64,000 nucleotides of DNA from Conexibacter sp. CPCC 205762 (GTDB taxonomy: Bacteria; Actinomycetota; Thermoleophilia; Solirubrobacterales; Solirubrobacteraceae): NCBI RefSeq assembly GCF_030646155.1, contig NZ_JAUTDN010000038.1, positions 1-64,000 on the forward strand, in the 5' to 3' direction. Each line of letters starts with the position of its first letter. Positions within the stretch are counted from its first letter, which is position 1. Positions 16,829 to 25,249 of this stretch are shown here, in pieces. A model generated the notes under the pieces. It was given only the letters and a program-made list of their open reading frames with translations, made no database searches and was not told where the DNA came from. The position numbers and the translations under genes were made by a program.

Positions 16829-17436
16829 GCCGCGAGCGCCGCCGGCGGCACGACCATCAGGTCGCTGTCGCCGGCGAGCGAGCCGCGCCGCGCCCACACG
16901 CGGCGGGCGACGTCGGCCAGTCGCTCGCCGTGGTCGGCGGCGACGTGGCGCAGCCGCTCGGAGGCGTGGCGCTCGGTCATCGGCAGCTCGTGCGTGAGGA
17001 CCGACTTCGCGCGCATCAGCGCGTCGAGGTCGCGCATCACCTTCAGCGGATCGAGCGCCTCGCGCTCGACCTGGGCCAGCTCGGCCCCGCGCGCGAGCGC
17101 CAGCTCCAGCGCCGCCGTCAGCTCGCGGTCGCCGAACGGCTCCGCCAGCCGCACGACGAGCGCGCGCGGCTCGCGCCGGTCGAGCAGCCGCGGGACGAGC
17201 TGCACGACGCGGCGCCCGCCCAGCGGCGGCAGCACGAGCGCGCAGAGGTCAGGACACAGCTCCTGCTCCAGCGTCAACGCCATCACGGTGTCCGGCCACG
17301 GTCCGAGCGCGCGAGCGCCGCTGGCGGCGATCCGCCGCGTCAGCGCGCGGCCGTGCTCGGGCTCGCGCGCGACGACCATCACGGTCGCGGTCTCGAGCGT
17401 GGTCTCGGACAGAGTCGTGTGGCGCATGAGCGTCAC
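16825..17436 (-). CDS. ANTAR-domain protein with degenerate receiver
   Basis: 203 residues. The N-terminal ~130 residues resemble a response-regulator receiver but I cannot find the conserved phosphoacceptor Asp context. The C-terminal ~60 residues (LMRAKSVLTHELPMTERHASERLRHVA) match the ANTAR pattern, a three-helix RNA-binding domain that stabilises antiterminator hairpins in nascent mRNA. No matching dual-hairpin leader is obvious nearby. An ATG three codons downstream is an alternative start. Confidence 0.65.
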   Translation of the reverse strand: MTLMRHTTLSETTLETATVMVVAREPEHGRALTRRIAASGARALGPWPDTVMALTLEQELCPDLCALVLPPLGGRRVVQLVPRLLDRREPRALVVRLAEPFGDRELTAALELALARGAELAQVEREALDPLKVMRDLDALMRAKSVLTHELPMTERHASERLRHVAADHGERLADVARRVWARRGSLAGDSDLMVVPPAALAA

Positions 17437-17516
17437 TGTCGCGCCGCCACGTCACGACTGTGTAACGGGACCGCAACAGCAGCGCTGCGATCCGGCTCGC
17501 GTATCGTTCGGCGGGC

Positions 17517-17975
17517 ATGCCAGCGAACGCCGAGCGGCAACGGATCGGACGGGCCGCGGCCCTTGCGGCGGCCGTGGTCGCGGCCGCCCTCCTGAGCGCC
17601 TGCGGCGGCTCGGCGCTGCAGGTGCGCTCGACGCCGGAGCCGAAGTCGCCGGCCGACAGCACGGTCGTGCTCGACTGCGGCGGCTACAGCCAGGTCGCGC
17701 CGGTCCAGCTCGTGCTCGGCTGCCGCCGCCGCGGCTTCACGCTGGAGCGGCTGAAGTGGCGCGACTGGGGCCACGAGCGCGCGATCGCCGTCGGCCGCCT
17801 CGTCCCCGGCGGAGAGAGCCGCGGCGAGCGCGTCAGAGTCGAGGCGTCGGGGCGGATCCTGCGCCACGACGCGACGCTCGCCTACCGCCGCGTGACGGTG
17901 ACGCTGGAGAGAGGCCGCGGCGAGCTGCGCTACGAGATGTACGACGGCTACCTGCAGGAGGCGGGCGACTCGTGA
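17517..17975 (+). CDS. putative lipoprotein, first gene of a two-component operon
   Basis: 152 residues. N-terminal helix followed by lipobox LLSAC, with Cys29 as lipid-attachment site. The mature part has two Cys (VLDCGGYS, LGCRRRG) and a mixed alpha/beta pattern; no family recognised. Its TGA overlaps the GTG of the response regulator (GTGA), so it is translated with the regulator and kinase and could be the extracytoplasmic sensor partner. That role is inferred from position only. Confidence 0.72.
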   Translation: MPANAERQRIGRAAALAAAVVAAALLSACGGSALQVRSTPEPKSPADSTVVLDCGGYSQVAPVQLVLGCRRRGFTLERLKWRDWGHERAIAVGRLVPGGESRGERVRVEASGRILRHDATLAYRRVTVTLERGRGELRYEMYDGYLQEAGDS

Positions 17976-18655
17976 GCGCGCCGAGACCGCACGTGCTGTT
18001 CGTCGAGGACGACTCGACGATCCGCGAGACGACCGCGCTGCTGCTGGAGACGCTCGGCTTCGACGTGACCGTCAGCGCCGACGGGCAGGCCGGGCTCAAC
18101 GCCTTCCGCGCCGGCCGCTTCGACGTCGCGCTGGTCGACGTGATGCTGCCGCGGATCGACGGGATCTCGCTCGTGCGGCTGATTCGCGAGAACAGCCAGG
18201 TCGCGGTCGTGCTGCTGTCGGCGCGCAGCGAGCCGCTCGACGTCGTCGCGGGGCTGGAGGCCGGCGCCGACGACTACGTCGCCAAGCCGTTCGACGGGCC
18301 GGTGCTGGCGGCGCGGCTGCGGGCGGTCCTGCGCCGCACCGAGCGGGCCGCGCAGGAGGACGGCGACGGCCGCGTGCTCGTCGTCAGAGACCTCGCGCTC
18401 GACCCCGAGGGGATGACCGCGCGCGTCGCCGGCGAGCCGGTCTCGCTGACGACGACGGAGGCGCGGCTGCTGACCGAGCTGGCCCGCAACGTCGGGATCG
18501 TGCTGAGCCGCGCGGTGCTGCTGGAGCGCGTCTGGGAGTACGACTGGGACGGCGACACGCGTCTCGTCGACGTCCACATCCAGCGGCTGCGGGCGAAGAT
18601 CGGGCGTGACCGGATCGAGACCGTCCGCGGCGCCGGCTACAAGCTGCTGCCGTGA
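17972..18655 (+). CDS. OmpR/PhoB-type response regulator
   Basis: 227 residues. Receiver: Asp13/Asp14, phosphoacceptor Asp56 (VALVDVMLP), Lys in VAKPFDG. C-terminal winged helix (about 130-227) ends in the family-typical VRGAGYKLLP. GTG start overlaps the lipoprotein stop and the stop overlaps the kinase start (GTGA), so three genes are translationally coupled. Confidence 0.93.
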   Translation: MSAPRPHVLFVEDDSTIRETTALLLETLGFDVTVSADGQAGLNAFRAGRFDVALVDVMLPRIDGISLVRLIRENSQVAVVLLSARSEPLDVVAGLEAGADDYVAKPFDGPVLAARLRAVLRRTERAAQEDGDGRVLVVRDLALDPEGMTARVAGEPVSLTTTEARLLTELARNVGIVLSRAVLLERVWEYDWDGDTRLVDVHIQRLRAKIGRDRIETVRGAGYKLLP

Positions 18656-19899
18656 CGCGACCGTGGCATTCGCTGCGCGCGCGGCTGGCGGTCGCGATCG
18701 CGCTGATCGCCGCGGCGCTGTCGGCCAGCCTCGGCCTCGCCGTCTACGACCGCACCGCCGGCGAGCGGCTCACGCGCGCGCGTGACGCGCAGGCCGACCG
18801 CGCGGTGCTGGCGGCGTCGCTGCTGCGCAGCACCGGGCAGACGCTCGTCGGCGCCGAGATCGACGCGCCGGGCGCGCCGATCGAGCTGCGCAAGGTCGTC
18901 CGCGACGGCCGCGTCGCGACCTACCGCGCGAGAGATCCGCGCCCGCTCGTGTGGGGCGGCGCGCCGCTCAGAGGCGACGGCGTCGGCGCCGGCGTCTACG
19001 TGCGCGAGTCGTTCGCGCAGGACGAGCGCGCGCTGGCGCAGCTGCGCGACACGCTGATCGTCGTCGGCGTCAGCGGCACGCTCGTCGCGGCGCTGCTCGG
19101 CGTGATCCTCGCCAGCAGCCTGTCGCGGCGGCTGCGGCGCGCGGCCGACGTCGCCGACCGCGTCGCCGCGGGCGACCTGAGCGCGCGCGTCGGCGCCAGC
19201 GGCGGCGACGAGGTCGCCCGCCTCGGCCATGCGGTCGACGCGATGTCGGAGGCGCTGGCGGAGCGGCTGCAGCGCGAGCAGCGCTTCGCCGCCGACGCCG
19301 CGCACGAGCTGCGCACGCCGCTGACGGCGCTGACGAGCGCCGCCGAGCTGCTCGACGACAGCCGCCCGGCGCAGATCGTGCGCGAGCGCGTCGCCGCGCT
19401 GCGGCTGCTCGTCGCCGACCTGCTGGAGCTGGCGCAGCTCGACGGCGCCGCCGCGACCGGGCCGCCGACGCTGGAGGCGGTCGTGCTGGCCGACTGGCTG
19501 CCGGCGCTCGTCGCCGAGCGCGCGCCCGGCGCGACCGTCGAGCTGGAGCGGCCCGCGACCGTGCTGACCGACCGCCGGCGGCTGGAGCGGATCGTCGGCA
19601 ACCTGCTCGACAACGCCCAGCGCCACGGCGCCGCGCCGCTGCTCGCGCGCGTCGAGGAGGACACGATCGAGATCCGCGACCACGGCCCCGGCTACGGCGC
19701 CGAGTTCCTCGCCGCCGGCCCGCAGCGCTTCTGGACCGCCGGCCGCGACCGCGGCGCCGGCAGCGGCCTCGGGCTCGTGATCGCCGGCGGCCACGCCGCC
19801 GCGATCGGCGCCGAGCTGACCTTCACCGACGCCCCCGACGGCGGCGCCGTCGCCCGCCTCACCGGCCTCGCCGCCCACGGCGTCGCCGCGCCGGCCTGA
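18652..19899 (+). CDS. sensor histidine kinase (HisKA)
   Basis: 415 residues. Two membrane helices (about 10-30 and 130-152) flank a ~95-residue external domain. A HAMP linker follows, then HisKA with phospho-accepting His218 in AAHELRTPLTAL, then HATPase with N-box VGNLLDNAQRHG and G-boxes DHGPGYG and GSGLGLVI. GTG start inside the preceding stop. Pairs with the OmpR-type regulator; stimulus unknown. Confidence 0.92.
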   Translation: MTRPWHSLRARLAVAIALIAAALSASLGLAVYDRTAGERLTRARDAQADRAVLAASLLRSTGQTLVGAEIDAPGAPIELRKVVRDGRVATYRARDPRPLVWGGAPLRGDGVGAGVYVRESFAQDERALAQLRDTLIVVGVSGTLVAALLGVILASSLSRRLRRAADVADRVAAGDLSARVGASGGDEVARLGHAVDAMSEALAERLQREQRFAADAAHELRTPLTALTSAAELLDDSRPAQIVRERVAALRLLVADLLELAQLDGAAATGPPTLEAVVLADWLPALVAERAPGATVELERPATVLTDRRRLERIVGNLLDNAQRHGAAPLLARVEEDTIEIRDHGPGYGAEFLAAGPQRFWTAGRDRGAGSGLGLVIAGGHAAAIGAELTFTDAPDGGAVARLTGLAAHGVAAPA

Positions 19900-19967
19900 G
19901 GAGCGGGTCAGCGCCAAGATCCCCCAGCCGGTCCCACACACGCGGCTGGAGCGGGAAGAGTCGCGAT

Positions 19968-21974
19968 GTGGAGAGATGGTCGACCTCCCTCCAGGCTGGT
20001 GAGACGGAGCTGCTCGCCGGCTTCCCGGCGCCGGTCTACGTCGTCGACGGGGAATGGCGCCTGCTGGTGATCAGCGAGGAGGGCGCCGCGCTGGTCGGGC
20101 GCGTGCCGGCCGAGCTGGTGGGTCGCACGATGTGGGAGAACTACCCCGATCTGCGCGGGACGATCGTGGAGCGGGAGCTGACGCGGGCGCTGGAGCAGCG
20201 CGTGCCCGTCCGCTTCGAGCACCGCTACGAGCCGCTGGACCTGTGGTTCAGCGTGAAGGCGACGCCGCACCAGGACGGTCTGCTGATCGCCTACGACGAC
20301 ATCTCCGACCAGAAGCGCGCCGAGCGCCGCGCGACCGAGCTGGCGGCCGAGCAGGCGGCGCTGGCGCGGATCGCCGACGCGATCGCGCGCGCGGTGCCGC
20401 CGCGGCGGCTGTTCGCGATCGTCGCCGAGGAGGCGGCGCGGCTGACCGACATCGAGGCATGCGCCGTCGTCCAGTTCAGCGGGCCCGGCAGCGTGAAGAT
20501 CGTCGGCATCTCCAGCCGCCACCCGAACCCGCTGCTGCCCAGCGGCGAGGAGGTGCCCGACCGCGGGCTGTTCGACCGTCTGCGCCGCAGCGGCGAGCTG
20601 GTCCACATCCGCGACGACGACGAGCGGCTCGGGCCGCTGATGCGCGAGTACGGCCGGCTTGCCTGGCTGCAGATGCCGGTCTTCGTCGCGGGCGGCCTGT
20701 GGGGCGCGCTGGTGCTGTCTACCAACATCCGCCGTGACGTCTTCGACGACCACGCGATCGCCCGTCAGCGCGACTTCGCGGAGCTGCTGAGCGTCGCGAT
20801 CGGCAACGCCGACGCGCACGACAAGCTCGCGCGGATGGCGGCCAACGATCCCGTCACCGGCCTCGCCAACCACCGCGTCTTCCACGCCCGCCTGCGCGAG
20901 GCCGCGGCGGAGGCGACGCGTCGCGGCAGACCGCTGACCGTCGCCGTCTTCGACCTCGACCGCTTTCGCGATGTCAACGACCTGCACGGCCACCTCGCCG
21001 GCGACGCGATCCTCAGCGAGGTCGCCGCGCGCCTCTCCGAGCACGCCGCGCCCGACCAGCTGCTGGCGCGGATAGGCGGCGACGAGTTCGCGCTCGTGAT
21101 GCCCGGCTGGGCGCCGGCGGCGGCACGGCCGATCGTCGAGCGCGCCTGCGCCGCGATCGCCGCGCGCCCGTTCGGCGAGCGTCGCAGCGAGCTGACGATC
21201 TCGGCCGGCATCGCCGACCTCGAGGCCGCCGGCCACGGCGAGCTGCTGTTCGCCTGCGCCGACGGCGCGCTCTACTGGGCCAAGCTCAACGGCCGCGACC
21301 TCGTCTGCACGTTCGAGCCCTCGATCGTCAACGAGCTGTCGCCGACCGACCGCGCCGAGACGCTGCTGCGGCGCAAGACGCTCGCGGGCATCACCGCGCT
21401 GGCGCGTGCGATCGACGCGAAGGACCCGACGACGCGCCAGCACTCCGAGCGGGTCGCGCAGCTGGTCGACCAGCTCGCGCGCGTCTGCGGCTGGGCGGAG
21501 CGGCGGATCCGGCTGCTGCGCGAGGCCGCGCTCGTCCACGACGTCGGCAAGATCGGCATCCCCGACGCGATCCTGCTGCAGACCGGCCGCCTCACCGCCG
21601 ACCAGTTCGAGGCGATCAAGCGCCACGCGCCGCTCGGCGCCGACATCGTCGACGGGGTGCTGCTGCCGGAGCAGGTCGAGTGGGTCCGTCACCACCACGA
21701 GCGGCCCGACGGCGGCGGCTACCCGGACGGGCTCGGCGGCGCGCAGATCAGCTCCGGCTGCGCGCTGCTGAGCATCGCCGACACGCTCGACGTGATGACG
21801 GTCAGCCGCCCCTACAGCCGGCCGCTGCCGCTCGACGAGGCGGTCTCGGAGTGCGAGCGGCTGGTCGGCACGCAGTTCACGCCGGAGGCGGCGACAGCAC
21901 TGCGCACGCTGCACCGGATGGGCGCGCTGGAGGACTGGGACGTGCCGCCGCCGGGCGGCGACGGCCGTCGCTGA
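19968..21974 (+). CDS. PAS-GAF-GGDEF-HD-GYP protein (c-di-GMP synthesis/hydrolysis)
   Basis: 668 residues, soluble. Domains in order: PAS (about 8-125), GAF (about 135-290), diguanylate cyclase (about 295-445), HD-GYP phosphodiesterase (about 465-655). The cyclase has an intact GGDEF at 370-374 and the substrate motif FDLDRFRDVND; the RxxD inhibitory site upstream of GGDEF is absent. HD-GYP residues are intact: HDVGKIGIPD from His524 and HHERPDGGGYPDGL at about 576-589. Both making and breaking of cyclic di-GMP are therefore possible, gated by the sensory domains. GTG 19968 chosen because GGGAAGAG lies just upstream; 68 bp separate it from the kinase gene. Confidence 0.88.
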   Translation: MERWSTSLQAGETELLAGFPAPVYVVDGEWRLLVISEEGAALVGRVPAELVGRTMWENYPDLRGTIVERELTRALEQRVPVRFEHRYEPLDLWFSVKATPHQDGLLIAYDDISDQKRAERRATELAAEQAALARIADAIARAVPPRRLFAIVAEEAARLTDIEACAVVQFSGPGSVKIVGISSRHPNPLLPSGEEVPDRGLFDRLRRSGELVHIRDDDERLGPLMREYGRLAWLQMPVFVAGGLWGALVLSTNIRRDVFDDHAIARQRDFAELLSVAIGNADAHDKLARMAANDPVTGLANHRVFHARLREAAAEATRRGRPLTVAVFDLDRFRDVNDLHGHLAGDAILSEVAARLSEHAAPDQLLARIGGDEFALVMPGWAPAAARPIVERACAAIAARPFGERRSELTISAGIADLEAAGHGELLFACADGALYWAKLNGRDLVCTFEPSIVNELSPTDRAETLLRRKTLAGITALARAIDAKDPTTRQHSERVAQLVDQLARVCGWAERRIRLLREAALVHDVGKIGIPDAILLQTGRLTADQFEAIKRHAPLGADIVDGVLLPEQVEWVRHHHERPDGGGYPDGLGGAQISSGCALLSIADTLDVMTVSRPYSRPLPLDEAVSECERLVGTQFTPEAATALRTLHRMGALEDWDVPPPGGDGRR

Positions 21975-21983
21975 GCGGAGGCG

Positions 21984-22841
21984 CTAGCGGCGCTTCTTGC
22001 GCTTGCGCCGCTGGCCGGCGCTCTCGCCGGCGGCGACCGCGTTCTCGTCGTCTTCGACGACGACGGCGTCGATCTCACCGCGTTCGCCGCGCGCCTCTTC
22101 GGCGGCGCGCACGCGCTGCTCGCGCAGCTCGGCGCTGCTCGGCCACGGGATCGCCTCGCCGCTCTGCCACGCCGGCGGCTCTCTCGCGCCGCCGACGCTC
22201 CAGAGCGTCAGCGCGAGCATCAGCAGCCAGTAGGCCTGCACGATCGGGATGTCCAGCAGCGGGAAGGTGAAGAGGACGGCGCTGATGCCGCCGAGGATCC
22301 CGAGGAAGCGGGACAGCAGGCCGGCTCTCATCGCCGAGACGGCGACGAAGCCCATCGTGATCGTGAAGGCGAACTGGGCGATCAGCACCGGGTAGATGCC
22401 GATGCCGAGTCTGCTGACGGCGCGCGCCTCCTCGAACGTCAGCGAGCTGTCGACCGCCCAGGTGTGCTGGCGGCCGGTCGAGACGAAGACGAGGACCGTC
22501 GAGGCGACGATCACGACCGCGCCGACGATCAGCAGCAGCGGGCGGATCAGCGGCGGGATCGAGTTGCGGTTCGCGGCCGCGCGCGCGAGGAAGTCGAGCA
22601 CGTAGACGACCGCGGCGAGACCGGCCATCGACAGCAGCGTGCCGGCGATCAGCGAGGTGCGGTGCTCGTTGAACAGCATCAGCACGCTGAGGCCGTTGTC
22701 GGGCCGGCTGCCGCCGAGCGCGATCCGCGGGATGATCCAGCCGCCGAGCGTCAGCAGTGCGGCGATGCCGGCGGCGACGGCCACGCGCGGGCGTTCGCGG
22801 CGCTCCGCCTCGAGAAAGTCGTTCGTGGCCATACCGGCCAC
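21984..22841 (-). CDS. integral membrane protein, unknown function
   Basis: 285 residues with six predicted hydrophobic helices (about 22-40, 62-85, 98-122, 148-168, 175-192, 198-215), then a ~60-residue polar cytoplasmic tail ending in a Lys/Arg cluster (RRKRKKRR) that could contact membrane or nucleic acid. It resembles the general layout of DUF4386-type membrane proteins, but I cannot confirm membership. Start 22841; an ATG three codons later is equally good. Ends 10 bp from the convergent c-di-GMP gene. Confidence 0.7.
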   Translation of the reverse strand: MAGMATNDFLEAERRERPRVAVAAGIAALLTLGGWIIPRIALGGSRPDNGLSVLMLFNEHRTSLIAGTLLSMAGLAAVVYVLDFLARAAANRNSIPPLIRPLLLIVGAVVIVASTVLVFVSTGRQHTWAVDSSLTFEEARAVSRLGIGIYPVLIAQFAFTITMGFVAVSAMRAGLLSRFLGILGGISAVLFTFPLLDIPIVQAYWLLMLALTLWSVGGAREPPAWQSGEAIPWPSSAELREQRVRAAEEARGERGEIDAVVVEDDENAVAAGESAGQRRKRKKRR

Positions 22842-22899
22842 ATGCTAACCGGGTGCTGCCCCCGGCGACGCGCGGTCGGCGCGGGGGTAGACTCGCGCG

Positions 22900-24039
22900 A
22901 TGGGGAACGGCGCGATCGCCGTCTACGGCGCGACAGGCTTCACGGGGACGCTGGTGGCGCACGAGCTGCGCCGCCGCGAGATCGACTGCGTGCTGGCCGG
23001 TCGCGACGCGGCCAAGCTGGCGCGCCTGGCCGAGCGGCTCGGCGGCGGCGTGAGCACCCACGCGGTCGAGCTGGAGGACCGCGACGGGCTGCGCCACCTG
23101 CTCGGCGACCGGGCCGTCGTGATCGACTGCGCCGGGCCGTTCATGCGCTGGGGCGAGCCGGTCGCACGCGCCGCCGTCGAGACCGGCACCCACTACGTCG
23201 ACACGACCGGCGAGCAGAGCTACGTCGAGCTGCTGCATCGCCGCTTCGGCGACGCCGCGCGCGCGGCCGAGGTCGCGGTGATCCCCGCGGCCGGCTTCGA
23301 CTACCTGCCCGGCGACATGATCGCGACGCTCGCCGCCGAGGCCGCGATCGCCGACGCGACCACGGCCGCCGCCGACGCGACCGCGCCGGCTCCGCTGCGC
23401 GAGCTGACGATCGCCTACGCGACCAGCGGCGTGCGGCCGACCCGCGGCACGACCCGCACCGTGCTGGAGCAGGCGCGCGACGGCGGCCTCGTCTACCGCG
23501 ACGGCGACTGGCGGCCGGCGCCGCTGCGCGTCAGACGGGCCCGCTTCGACTTCCCCGCGCCGCTCGGCTCGCAGCCGGTCACGCGCTATCCGTCGGGCGA
23601 GGTCGCGATCGTGCCGCGCCACATCCCGACCGAGCGGCTGAACACGCTGATGACGGTCGAGACGCTCGCCGGCGACCGTCGCCTCGCGCCGCTGGTGCCG
23701 CTGCTGATGCCGGCCTTCGCACTCGCGCTGCGGACGCCGCTGGCGGGCCTGCTGCACGCGGGCGTCGATCGCCTGCGCGAGGGGCCGAGCGAGGCGCAGC
23801 GGGCGGCCGAGTCGTTCACCGTCGCGGCGGTCGCGGAGGCGGCCGACGGGCGTCGGCGGGCCGGCGTCGTGCGCGGCGGCGACGTCTACGGCACGACGGC
23901 GGCGACGATCGTCGAGGCCGCGGTCCGCATGGCCGCGCCGGAGTTCTCCGCCCGCGGCGTGCTCGCCCCCGGCGAGGCCTTCGACCCGGCGAGCTTCCTC
24001 GACGCCGTCGGGCTGAGCTGGGAGCTGGAGCCCGCCTGA
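22900..24039 (+). CDS. saccharopine dehydrogenase-like oxidoreductase (trans-acting enoyl reductase-like)
   Basis: 379 residues. N-terminal Rossmann fold with IAVYGATGFTGTLVA (residues 5-19) and AGRD after the second strand; CAGPFMRWGEPV and THYVDTTGE are typical of the saccharopine-dehydrogenase-like family that includes mycobacterial trans-acting enoyl reductases acting on lipid intermediates. C-terminal residues are helical without a transmembrane domain. Substrate unknown; lipid or polyketide reduction is the best family-based guess. Confidence 0.78.
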   Translation: MGNGAIAVYGATGFTGTLVAHELRRREIDCVLAGRDAAKLARLAERLGGGVSTHAVELEDRDGLRHLLGDRAVVIDCAGPFMRWGEPVARAAVETGTHYVDTTGEQSYVELLHRRFGDAARAAEVAVIPAAGFDYLPGDMIATLAAEAAIADATTAAADATAPAPLRELTIAYATSGVRPTRGTTRTVLEQARDGGLVYRDGDWRPAPLRVRRARFDFPAPLGSQPVTRYPSGEVAIVPRHIPTERLNTLMTVETLAGDRRLAPLVPLLMPAFALALRTPLAGLLHAGVDRLREGPSEAQRAAESFTVAAVAEAADGRRRAGVVRGGDVYGTTAATIVEAAVRMAAPEFSARGVLAPGEAFDPASFLDAVGLSWELEPA

Positions 24040-24129
24040 TCCCGCCCGGCGCGCGCGCCGTCCCCGCGCGTGACGCCGGGCTCGCGCGACGCCCCGCGGG
24101 TGACGCCCGCCCCGCGCGCGATGCCCCGC

Positions 24130-24882
24130 CTAGAGCAGCGCGCGCACCGCGGCGGCGGCGTCGCCGTCGTCGGCGCGGCGGGCGGCCGGCAGCAGCGCGG
24201 CGAGCGCGTCGGCGGCCTCGACCAGATGCGGCGGCGTCGCGCTGTCGGTCACGACCGCGACCGGCACCGTCACGGCGCGCAGCTCGCGCCGTGTCACCGG
24301 CCAGCTGGCGAGCCCGCCGAAGTCTGCGAAGAAGGCGCGGTGCGCGGCTCTGACCGCTGCGCTTGCCCCAGGCCGTGCCGCCTCGACCGCCTGCGCCGGC
24401 CCGCCCTCACGCAGCGCGACCTCGAGCATCGCGCGCTGCTCCGACAGGACGCTCGTCGCGGTCTCGGAGAACTGGTGCAGCGGCGGCTCGACCAGCACCG
24501 CCGCGCGCAGCAGCCCCGGCAGCCGCACGAGCAGGTCGAGCACGACCAGCGCGCCGAAGCCCGCGCCGACCGCGACCGCCCCGCCCGCCGCCGCGTCGTC
24601 GCCGCCCGCCGCCCCGCCGCCGACGCCCGCCGCCGCCAGCACCGCGCGCGCGTCCTCAGCCTGCTCCTGCACGGTCGTGCGCTCGTACGGCTCGGGCGCG
24701 CCGCTGGCGCCGTAGCCGCGCCGGTCGTACGCGAGCGTGCGGGCGCTGCCGCCGAGCGCGGCGACCAGCTCGGCCCAGGCGCTCGAATCGGCGGCGAGGT
24801 CGTGCACGAGCAGCAGCGGCGTGCCCGCGCCGCGCGCGTCGAGCGCGAGCGCGACACCGGCTCCTTCGACGAACTCGGTCAT
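24130..24882 (-). CDS. alpha/beta-hydrolase-fold protein lacking the nucleophile
   Basis: 250 residues with an alpha/beta-hydrolase layout: LLLVHDLAADSSAW (oxyanion loop), TLAYDRRGYGAS (second strand), and a nucleophile elbow that reads VGAGFGA, where the usual GxSxG serine is Gly108. The final catalytic His region (LLPAARRADDGDAAAAVRALL) also lacks a His. A low-complexity Gly/Ala/Asp insert precedes the elbow. It is therefore unlikely to be a standard esterase; it may be a decayed or non-enzymatic family member. ATG 24882 fits the fold start. Confidence 0.72.
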   Translation of the reverse strand: MTEFVEGAGVALALDARGAGTPLLLVHDLAADSSAWAELVAALGGSARTLAYDRRGYGASGAPEPYERTTVQEQAEDARAVLAAAGVGGGAAGGDDAAAGGAVAVGAGFGALVVLDLLVRLPGLLRAAVLVEPPLHQFSETATSVLSEQRAMLEVALREGGPAQAVEAARPGASAAVRAAHRAFFADFGGLASWPVTRRELRAVTVPVAVVTDSATPPHLVEAADALAALLPAARRADDGDAAAAVRALL

Positions 24883-24937
24883 GCGCCGGCAGCCTACGCC
24901 TCCGGGCCGGCGCACGCGGGGGAGTAGGATCAAAGGC

Positions 24938-25204
24938 ATGGAAGGCTTCGGTGGACTCTTCGGCGATCCGGACGAGCTGCAGCGCAAGATGGCTGAGTTC
25001 GCGGATCAGATGCAGGGCGCTCAGAGACTGGCTTGGGCGGACAACGCGATCAAGCTCGCGGTCGACCTGACGGTGGCGGCGGTGAACCGCGTCAACATCC
25101 AGGGCTCGACGGAGGAGCAGGCGCAGCAGATCCGCAGCGTGATGGCGGTCGTCTTCCCGGAGGCGGTCACGCTCGTGCGCGAGGCGCGCATGGGCCTGCA
25201 GTAG
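24938..25204 (+). CDS. small conserved-looking helical protein, unknown function
   Basis: 88 residues; no family recognised. It begins MEGFGGLFGDPDELQRKMAE, and the rest is predicted helical and amphipathic with a central LTVAAVNRVNIQG. AAAGG at 24932-24936 sits very close to the ATG. Unlike its neighbours it has balanced charge and ordinary composition, so it is probably a real protein. The GGLFGDP opening recalls small nucleoid or secretion accessory proteins only superficially. Divergent from the hydrolase gene. Confidence 0.62.
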   Translation: MEGFGGLFGDPDELQRKMAEFADQMQGAQRLAWADNAIKLAVDLTVAAVNRVNIQGSTEEQAQQIRSVMAVVFPEAVTLVREARMGLQ

Positions 25205-25219
25205 CGCTCAGCAGCAACC

Positions 25220-25242
25220 CTACTCTCACGTAAGGGTAGAGT
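25220..25242 (+). promoter_or_regulatory. MerR-type operator and -10 of the sulP-merR unit
   Basis: An imperfect 20-bp dyad CTACTCTCACGTAAGGGTAG (25220-25239) is centred on ACGT; six of eight arm positions are symmetric. MerR-family regulators bind such long dyads inside overlong promoter spacers. TAGAGT at 25237-25242 is a possible -10, which would place transcription start at about the GTG start codon (25250), giving a leaderless mRNA. The regulator encoded downstream is the obvious candidate. Confidence 0.68.
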
Positions 25243-25249
25243 TGGATCC

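Noticed and set aside
18951..19967. Upstream in-frame extension of the c-di-GMP protein into the kinase gene
   Set aside because: Arg/Ala low-complexity sequence; GTG 19968 with GGGAAGAG gives a sensible PAS start.
24040..24129. Degenerate GC-rich direct repeats (CGCG-TGACGCC-like) between two convergent genes
   Set aside because: Unit length and sequence drift; composition alone could produce them, so not listed as a repeat element.
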